DNA of 64,000 nt from the NCBI GenBank assembly GCA_007026445.1, contig VDMD01000009.1, forward strand, positions 682,001 through 746,000, read 5' to 3'. The position numbers were made by a program, and so were the translations under genes. Positions 57,362 through 64,000 of this stretch are shown in pieces (position 1 is the stretch's first letter; each line of letters begins with the position of its first letter). The notes below the pieces were generated by a model. The model had not been told where the DNA came from. It saw only the letters and a program-made list of their open reading frames with translations, and did no database searches. The stretch comes from Schizophyllum amplum. Lineage: Eukaryota; Basidiomycota; Agaricomycetes; Agaricales; Schizophyllaceae.

Positions 57362-59769
57362 GGGGGAAGACAAGGAGCAAGGTAACCGCAGGTGGAAAGC
57401 CACGAACCAACATTAAACCGAACTTTCCTCGGCGCAGGGGCGGCCGTCGATGCAGCGTGGCCGTGCTTGGCCCTGGTTTGCCTCTGCTCAGCCATCGAAA
57501 AAACAAGAATTTGCGGCGCGGGGAGATGGAGGGAGAGGACAAGAGATAACCAGGAAGTACACGCTGACGCTCAGCACGAGGACAAGAACAATAGCGCGGT
57601 CGGTACACGGGGCAGCCTTTTTATCCGCGCTTCTTACACTTCCTCTTTATACGGCCGCGGTTCCCAGAGAAACCTGACCTCCATCACAAATGCGCATCTT
57701 CCTCAGGCCAGAATGAATTCATCGGAAAGACATATGGTCTCCTCCCCCTTCCTCTGGGTCGGTGCCATGGCTCGCAGCCGACTGCCGCCGGGGTCTCCCA
57801 CGAGAAGCGTGGTTGCCCTCCATCATCGCCATGGCGATGGGCGACCGTAACCTGGGCAGCGGCGCTTTGAGCCCGCCTGATCAAGTCAAATATTCCAAAC
57901 AGGTCCATCCGCTTGTGCCCTCGAGCCGGCGGCCGATCTCAATACAGCTGCCCGCGCGCTCCCCGCAGGGACGGCCAGCAGAGCTTGGGAGCGACTTCGC
58001 CCTCAGATTGAATGTGTATGCCTCTTTCAAAACCTTGCACGGACGTCATTATCGTCCAAATCACCACGACCGCTATCAACGTGGTTGGGCCGTAGCGACA
58101 GTGACAAGGTCGACGTTCCCAATCATGATCAGAGATGTACATACTGCTTCACCCAGTGACAAGTGTTCACCTGAATCTCCAGATTCGCTTGAATACCGTG
58201 TCTTGGACTTGGTACATCGGATTTGGCGGATAGAGATATACGTATTGCAGCGGACACGACGGAGAAGACCGCGCTGCTCAGAGTGAGCCAGCGACATTAC
58301 CGAGTGCAGCGAAGGACGGAGCGCCCCGTTTATCATTCCCCTCGGGTCACGGAGCATCCTCCGGCTCCGTCTCGTCTTGGAGTCCTGAACATACCTCGAT
58401 GGCACCGTCGACGTCGTGGACGATATCGTTGCCGATCGCCGCCGCTTCTTTGAGTGTGCCCTCACTGCAACTCGGTGTCGCCGCTCATGAAGGCCGTTGG
58501 TCATCGATGGGGATGCATTCCGCGGCGTCCTGAACCCATCGCTCGAGCTGAATGTGGACAATCAAGTTCCTCATGCGACAGTCTCCAAGCTTCAGACGTC
58601 GCCGGCGCCCCCTCGTAACCGCGCCTCCCATGGCCACTGTATCGCAGACCTGGCCGCCCTGGTCACTGCATCACAAAACCTACTTACATATCAGTGATCT
58701 GCCGTGGTCTGCTGCCCCAAAACGGTCGACAATACGACCGTTGTCCCCCGTATCCTCTGCGATAGACAGCACCGTCCAAAAATGAATTCTCGAGCGACAG
58801 CTCGCAGTTGAAGGCGAGCACGTACCGAGGCGAAGCCCGAGTTGGCAGAACTTACGCCGAATATGAGCTGCAAAGAAAGGCACTGACTGCGGCCAGGAGG
58901 TCAGCCTGAGCGCACGGTCACCAAATCGTGAGCGCAGCGTGTGGCGGGCAGGTGGCGGGGCCTGAACGTAGCCTTCGAAATCGACATGCAGAAGTCAGGC
59001 CGAACCCGTCAAGGGGACGAGTGAGCACCTGTAAGCACGTGTCCTCGCGCTGAGCGCTCATCCAAGCAACAGCCGGCGCCGGCGTTCTACGATTTCAGTT
59101 CAAGAGGGCGACCCTCATTGAAAAGTGACGCATGGGTGGATGTTGCCACAGCAACGGCCTTTGGAGGAGGGATCCAAAGCCGTGGCAAACCCCAGACTAA
59201 AGACGTCGAGAGCGCAGGACGACCCCTGCTTTTTAAGAATTGCGTTGCAATGAATGAAAGACAGGATGTCACCGAAGGGGCCCCGATACCAGCGCTTACC
59301 GTGCAACAAGCTCCCGGTTTTGCAGGAAGACATTGTTGAACGATCTTCGAGGGGGCTAGGTTGGGCACCAGAGACCGCTTACCGCTGCGAGGTGTCGTGT
59401 ATAAGGTGTTCTGGCTACAGATCGTGCGTGAGCTGGACAAAGACCGAGTGGCGCTGGACTTTCTTGCAGAGAGGTTTCCCTGTCTATTGCGCGAGATTGC
59501 GGCCGTTCCCAGAAGTCAAGAGGAGCCTCAGCAGGAGAAAGACGCGAGGGGACGAGTATGGCGTCGCTGTCGCGGTCATGGAAGTTGAGGACAAGTCGAA
59601 CAGCTGCCGATCACGTTTTCGAGGCGCACGCTGGGTGCACGTGTGGCGATAATGACCTCCACGTGGAGGCGTGCAGCGCCACGAAGCCCTTTGTCCGACC
59701 GCCGTTTGTGCGCGTCCGCCCGGTCCCTTCCTTCCTCTCAACCCCCACCCCGCACTCCGCCAACAAAAC
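57362..59769. other. 2.4-kb stretch without a recognisable gene
   Basis: It lies between the divergent MAP kinase and SEC62 genes and so includes both promoters. Frames on either strand look weakly protein-like (for example minus around 58570-58420, reading HIQLERWVQDAAECIPIDD) but are broken by stops and have no clear start or splice sites. It may hold a lineage-specific gene or a pseudogene. Confidence 0.4.
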
Positions 59770-60742
59770 ATGGAGCAGCAGCAGCAAAAGGCGCCCGCCG
59801 ACATCAAGCAGGTCGCCGTCTTCCTCCGCAGCGGGAGCGCCGGCCTCAAGGTGCGCGTCGGCACCCTCAACGGCAAGCGCTTCGACTATTTCAGAGGTGC
59901 GTGCGCTGTCTCGTCAACGTACCCACCGTGCTGACGGGTATACAGCCAAGTCTGCGATCAAGGCGCTCACGTCGCCTGCGTACGCAAAGCAGAAGAACGT
60001 ACCAAAGGTCACAAATGAGGCCGAGGCGCTCGATGTGCTCAAGCGCGTGAACCAATTCGCCTTCTTCCTCCGCGTGCAGCGCGGCGCGCCCACAGGCTCC
60101 TCCTCCTCCTCGCCCAAGGCGCTGCAGATCATCGCCGAGCAGCAGGTCGCGCCGGAGGAATACTACGCGTGGTTCTACGACGGCCCGCAGTGGATGAACT
60201 ACGTGATGGGCGCCGGGCTCGTCATCTGCATGTTCGGCGCGGTGCTGTTCCCCCTTTGGCCGCCATCCCTGCGCCTCGGCGTGTACTACCTCAGCATGGG
60301 CATGCTCGGGCTGCTCGGCCTCTTCTTCGCCATCGCCATCGTTCGTCTCATATTTTACATCATCTCCGTCATCGTCGCAAGTCCAGGCATCTGGATATTC
60401 CCCAAGCTCTTTGCCGACGTGGGCTTTGTGAGTGGCGCTTTGTCAGTTCTGCTGCACTGTTCGACTTCTGACGCGTTTTAGGTCGAGTCGTTCATCCCCC
60501 TTTGGGAGTGGGACTTGCCGAAGAAGAAGAAGGGCAAGAAGGAGAAAGGGGAGAAGAGCGAGAAGGGTGGCAAGAAGAGGAGCAAGGAGGGTAAGCTGAA
60601 GGAGAAGGCGGCCGAGACATCGCCGGCACCCGCAGGCGGCGTGACGGAGCCCTCTGCTGCGCCTACTGCTGAAGCGAAGTCTGAGGAAGTCGTTGATTCT
60701 GGCCTTTCGCGGCCGCCCAGCGCGCAGGAGGTTGTTGGTTGA
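59770..60742 (+). CDS. SEC62: ER translocon subunit Sec62
   Basis: This is an integral ER membrane protein of the Sec62/63 complex for post-translational import. The start ATG is at 59770 (MEQQQQKAPADIKQVAVFLR). Three exons: the first ends GKRFDYFR, the second starts AKSAIKALTSPAYAK and the third starts near 60482. The conserved core includes VNQFAFFLRVQRG and EEYYAWFYDGPQWMNYVMGA. Two membrane segments follow: GLVICMFGAVLFPLWP and GMLGLLGLFFAIAIVRLIFY. The C-terminal FIPLWEWDLPKKKKGKKEKG is the family's Lys-rich cytosolic tail, here followed by an acidic and Pro-rich end. About 290 residues, the usual size. Confidence 0.94.
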
Positions 60743-60818
60743 GATACGTTATATTCGTTTTCACGACCCATATGATACACGCCTATGGCTGTATGTGCGA
60801 TGCTTGGATGAGTTCTTA

Positions 60819-62300
60819 TCATTTGCTGTCTAGATGTTGAAGTGCGCTCTGAGCCTCTGAGATGCCTTCGTCCATCCCGACATACTTCGCTTGCTTCAGA
60901 CTGTAAGTATACAGTCGGCGAGCGTCATTCGGGTTCCCATCCATCTGCGCGGCTGTCAGCTGCATGTGGAAGGCATGTGGAAGTGCCGGCGAGATGGCGC
61001 ATACCTGAGCGAGCGTTGCGAGATTGAAGAACACGACCGCGAGGGCCGTCTCGCAGAGCGGCACCTCTTCCTTCGAGCTTCTTCGCGCATCCTCGACGAC
61101 TGCTAGAGCCTTCTTCGCCCAGGCTTGAGCCTGGTGAAGCTTGTCAGGATTCTTCTCCGCGTCCGTCCTGAGGATGAGGTCGGCGAGGTTTGTCATGAGC
61201 TGTGCGCCTGGTACCAGCCATGAACAAAACAGGCAGCAACATAGCGAAGGAACATACCTCGACATCGATCTTCTACGGGTGCTTTCTTTGGCGGTGGCGG
61301 AATCAACATCGAGATGGCTTGCAAGTAAAGCGGCATGGCGAAGCTGTCAGAACACCAGTGAGACACGGCACATGAGCATAGGGAAATCAGCTTACTCGAC
61401 TTTGCCTGTTCGCGCGTAAAATGCACCGAGCGCCTCCAGTGGCGCGCCCACGTCGTCCTTCCTGACCCAGAGCGGCAACTGGAGTTGCGCCAGGGAGGGA
61501 TGCTCTTCCCGCTCTTCGTTCTCTTTGCGTTCCGGCATGATGGTCTTCAACAGTACGGTCACGGCGTCCTCGAGCCACCTCTCCTGCTCTTCCAACGATA
61601 TCTGTAGCGTCTCCGCCAGCTCACCGAGCTTGTGTGCCAGCGCCACCGCGCGTATGCGCTCAGACCCGCTCAGAGTGCCGCGCGCTGCGGGTGCCTGCAA
61701 GCTCGCGTAGGCCTCTGATAGGACATTATATGCTGCTTCGGTCTTCTCTTCTGTCTCGAGTACGTCGGATAGGGCGATCGGGATGCCGGTAAGCTTGAGG
61801 AAGGGATCCTCGCCGAAGGCCTCTAGCGGCAGGGTTCGTGCCGTCTGCCATGCACTAATGACTGGCGCGGCTCAGCACAAGGATGAAGAGGGGAGGGAGA
61901 ACGTACCGGAGGAAGTGCTGCTCGCTCAGCTCCAGGTCGCCATCGTGTTTGGCGCGAATGGCGGTGCGGAGGTCGCCCCGGACTTCGGGCGGCCAGAGGG
62001 TGAAGAGCTTGTATAGTTCCCAGCTTTCAGTATAATTAGTATTATATAGTAGAGAGAGCCGAAGCACACGCACCCCCAGTAAGTGCCTCCAAGGCCGAGA
62101 ACAACGAGCAGGACTGAGAGTGAAGGGGGGAGCCGGCGTCTCGGTGCGTCGAATTCCGATTCTAATAGGCGCCCGGTAGACGCAGACCGTCGCTGCGAAG
62201 TCAGACCTGTGATGACAGGCCTTGCAGTCTTAGGATATGACTGAGAAAGTTGGACATAACGTTGGGCGCCGAGGAAAACATTGGCGCGGCGGAGGAACAT
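60819..62300 (-). CDS. Mitochondrial TPR-repeat protein
   Basis: The start ATG is at 62300 (MFLRRANVFLGAQRYVQLSQ); the N-terminus is basic and presequence-like. One membrane segment follows (SLSVLLVVLGLGGTYWG). Helical TPR-like repeats come next: EAAYNVLSEAYASLQAP, LGAFYARTGKVEFAMPLYLQ, QLMTNLADLILR, AQAWAKKALAVVEDAR, and DARRLYTYSLKQAKYVGMDE. Introns of about 55-65 nt separate six or so exons; the gene ends ALQHLDSK at 60819. Architecture (presequence, one span, TPRs) resembles inner-membrane assembly factors such as TTC19, but this assignment is only a suggestion. Confidence 0.8.
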
Positions 62301-62630
62301 GATGGATGGTGGCGAGAGACGCGCCGCGGTAGTCGCGTGTGGCTCGCGTGGGTGGACCCACAAGCCATGACGCACTGCTCAGAATTGCTTTCCACGGCGC
62401 GTTGACGCCATGACCGGTGACCGTTGACAAACACTGATTCAACTTGGATTCAACACCGCACAAGCACGCTGCAAGCTCAGATTCCTAAGCTCTCCCACGT
62501 ACAGATACAAAACATCATCATGTAAGGTCGTACTGTGCTCGAAACATGGTCGAAGAGTCCTCGTCTGTCAAAGGCTTATTGAAAGATGGCCCTCGACCAG
62601 AGGAAGCACTGCGACCAAGGTGCGACGAGC
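62301..62630. other. Intergenic region
   Basis: 330 bp between the TPR gene start and the end of the acetate-transporter-family gene, both minus. It holds the TPR promoter; nothing else is visible. Confidence 0.5.
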
Positions 62631-63555
62631 TTAGAGCGGGCCGACTGGCAACCTGAACAAGGGATTGGGCTCGCCCGCAAGCAAACCCGCGAAGCCCGTG
62701 TAGAACGCCGCAAATGCCGTGAGTATGCCAACATATCCACCTGCCTTCCCAACGCTATATAATACTCGTCAACACTCACGTCAGGTGTGGAAACGACGAA
62801 GCGGCTTACGATGCGGTTCCACTGAATTCAGCGGCAGCGAGGAGGACAAAGGTCGTGAACAAAAGACCGAATACGGAGACAAGCGCAAGGTTCTTGCGAA
62901 GGGCGACGACGCTACACAAAATAATCAATCAAGGGGTCAGAGGTACACAAATATGATACTCACAGGAACATTAGTGTCAAAAGCGCCCATCCGGTGAGGA
63001 ATACGCCCAGGGCATTCCCTAGCATGACCGGGTCCTCGTACGCTGCCGCAATGCCTGTCCCGGGCAGCAATATTGCGGCATAGCTCATCCAGAAGCATCC
63101 GTACATCACGAATGCTGACGACCGGTTAGATTCCTATGGCAAGCGTCTCGACGTGCACTGACCTGTGCCACCGAAAGTGTTATGGACGATAAACTCCCAT
63201 ACCCCGCCCGTGAATTGGGCGACACCTCCGGTGAACAGCGCCAAGCCGACGATGGCATTTGGTGTTGTGACCCCTCGGACGTTGGCGTTGTAGAAAGAGA
63301 GTACGAAGGTGGTGAGCGCGAAAGCCCATAGGCCGCTGCAGGTGATTAAATATTTGATAGCGATGTCGGAGACAGTGACTCCACGCACAGGATGGAAGGG
63401 TTGGGAGGAGACAATGGGGCTACAGCTAGCCTATACCGCGGAAGGTTAGTCAGCAAATCAAGACGAAGGGACGGGAACGCGTACATGGAGGGCGGCAGCC
63501 GCGCGACCTCAATATGTTCCGTCTCATTCTTCTCGAGGTCGTGGATGCTGGACAT
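62631..63555 (-). CDS. Acetate uptake transporter family protein (Gpr1/Fun34/YaaH, Ato type)
   Basis: This is a six-helix plasma-membrane protein of the family that includes yeast Ady2/Ato1-3, acetate and ammonium transport proteins. The start ATG is at 63555 (MSSIHDLEKNETEHIEVARL). An intron splits a Met codon (PPSM to LAVAPLS). The family's NPAPLGL signature appears as NPSILGLW, across an intron with donor GTGCGT. It continues AFALTTFVLSFYNANVRGVT, LALFTGGVAQFTGGVWEF, TAFVMYGCFWMSYAAILLPG and LGVFLTGWALLTLMFL. The end AFYTGFAGLLAGEPNPLFRL and LPVGPL is typical (TAA at 62631-62633). The Pro-to-Ile change in the signature is a small oddity. Confidence 0.92.
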
Positions 63556-64000
63556 GTTGAAAACGTGGGCGGATATACTGAACGTGTGCCGAGGGTCGTC
63601 GAGTATGAGCAGCCGGCGCAGACGGACACAAGCAACTACCCCGGTCGACCCAAGTCTCCATCCCACTTTATACCCCCTGCCTCGACCTCGACCTGCCGCC
63701 AATGGAGAGCGCGCCCCCTTGTCGCGTCGCCTCTGTCAAAACTAAGACTTGGAAGCGGACCCCCGCACCCATGAATTTGCTCCCGCTACGCGTTGTGCGC
63801 AGCCATGGGTGCCCCACTAAGATCCAATCGCCGTCCCGCAGGCTCCTGCCGCCAGCCCAAGCACTCCTGCGGCCACCCCGCTCCCTCGCATTTGCTTCCA
63901 TCCCCGCAATTTTTGCCCCCTTGCAATTTCGATGGCCATTCCAAAAGAGGGTGCTCTCGTCCTCCAATAGTGTCGTTCACGTTTTCCAAATGGTTGCTTG
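63556..64000. other. Right-edge intergenic stretch
   Basis: It is upstream of the acetate-transporter-family gene. Short frames show no domain. A neighbouring gene beyond the window may begin nearby. Confidence 0.4.

Noticed and set aside
58076..58561. Minus-strand frame of 161 codons between the MAP kinase and SEC62
   Set aside because: It starts without a convincing ATG context, is Arg/Ser-rich without motifs, and a competing frame looks no worse.

Overview
The window is a GC-rich chromosomal segment of a filamentous basidiomycete, most likely a wood- or litter-decaying Agaricomycete. The signs are dense genes on both strands, many introns of about 50-65 nt with GTRNGT donors and YAG acceptors, an AA9 lytic polysaccharide monooxygenase, orphan multi-pass membrane families typical of Agaricomycetes, and fungal housekeeping orthologues (RUD3, RAM2, DHH1, KRE33, SEC62, MIX17). 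Nothing looks bacterial, viral or organellar. I could not assign species.

Left third (1-23 kb). A golgin of the RUD3 type (minus) is followed by a secreted AA9 LPMO (plus), a small secreted cysteine protein (minus), the farnesyl/geranylgeranyltransferase alpha subunit (minus) and a multi-pass membrane protein (plus). A gene-poor, repeat-bearing stretch (10.5-17.2 kb) holds a 1,259-bp non-autonomous hAT-like transposon with perfect 22-bp terminal inverted repeats and an 8-bp target duplication. It also holds a polyglutamine-bearing gene of unknown function and decayed sequence. Then come a UBE3D-like E2-binding protein with a long N-terminal extension and a MYND-finger protein, both minus.

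Middle (23-43 kb). A membrane-anchored WD40 protein, a DUF6534-type membrane protein (minus), an inverted-repeat element, and a divergent pair of mitochondrial genes (MIX17-like CHCH protein and mL45-like Tim44-fold protein) sharing 174 bp. Next are two core RNA genes, DHH1 helicase and KRE33 RNA cytidine acetyltransferase, and an F-box protein.

Right third (43-64 kb). A 2.6-kb stretch without a recognisable gene, a POT-family peptide transporter, a frameshifted remnant of an NAD-dependent epimerase/reductase, and an INN1/Fic1-type C2 protein with a long low-complexity tail. Two intron-containing tRNA-Leu genes (AAG and CAG) face each other around a small conserved fungal gene containing an 8-nt microexon. 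An erythromycin-esterase-family gene with an in-frame TAG, an ERK-type MAP kinase, SEC62, a mitochondrial TPR protein and an acetate-transporter-family protein complete the window.

The genes do not form a biosynthetic cluster or a defence island; this is ordinary mixed fungal gene order. The most unusual items are the hAT-like element, the inverted tRNA-Leu pair, the in-frame stop in the esterase gene, the microexon, the UBE3D fusion and the membrane-WD40 architecture. Splice sites were read by eye from frame continuity and consensus dinucleotides, so internal exon borders are approximate unless given as coordinates.
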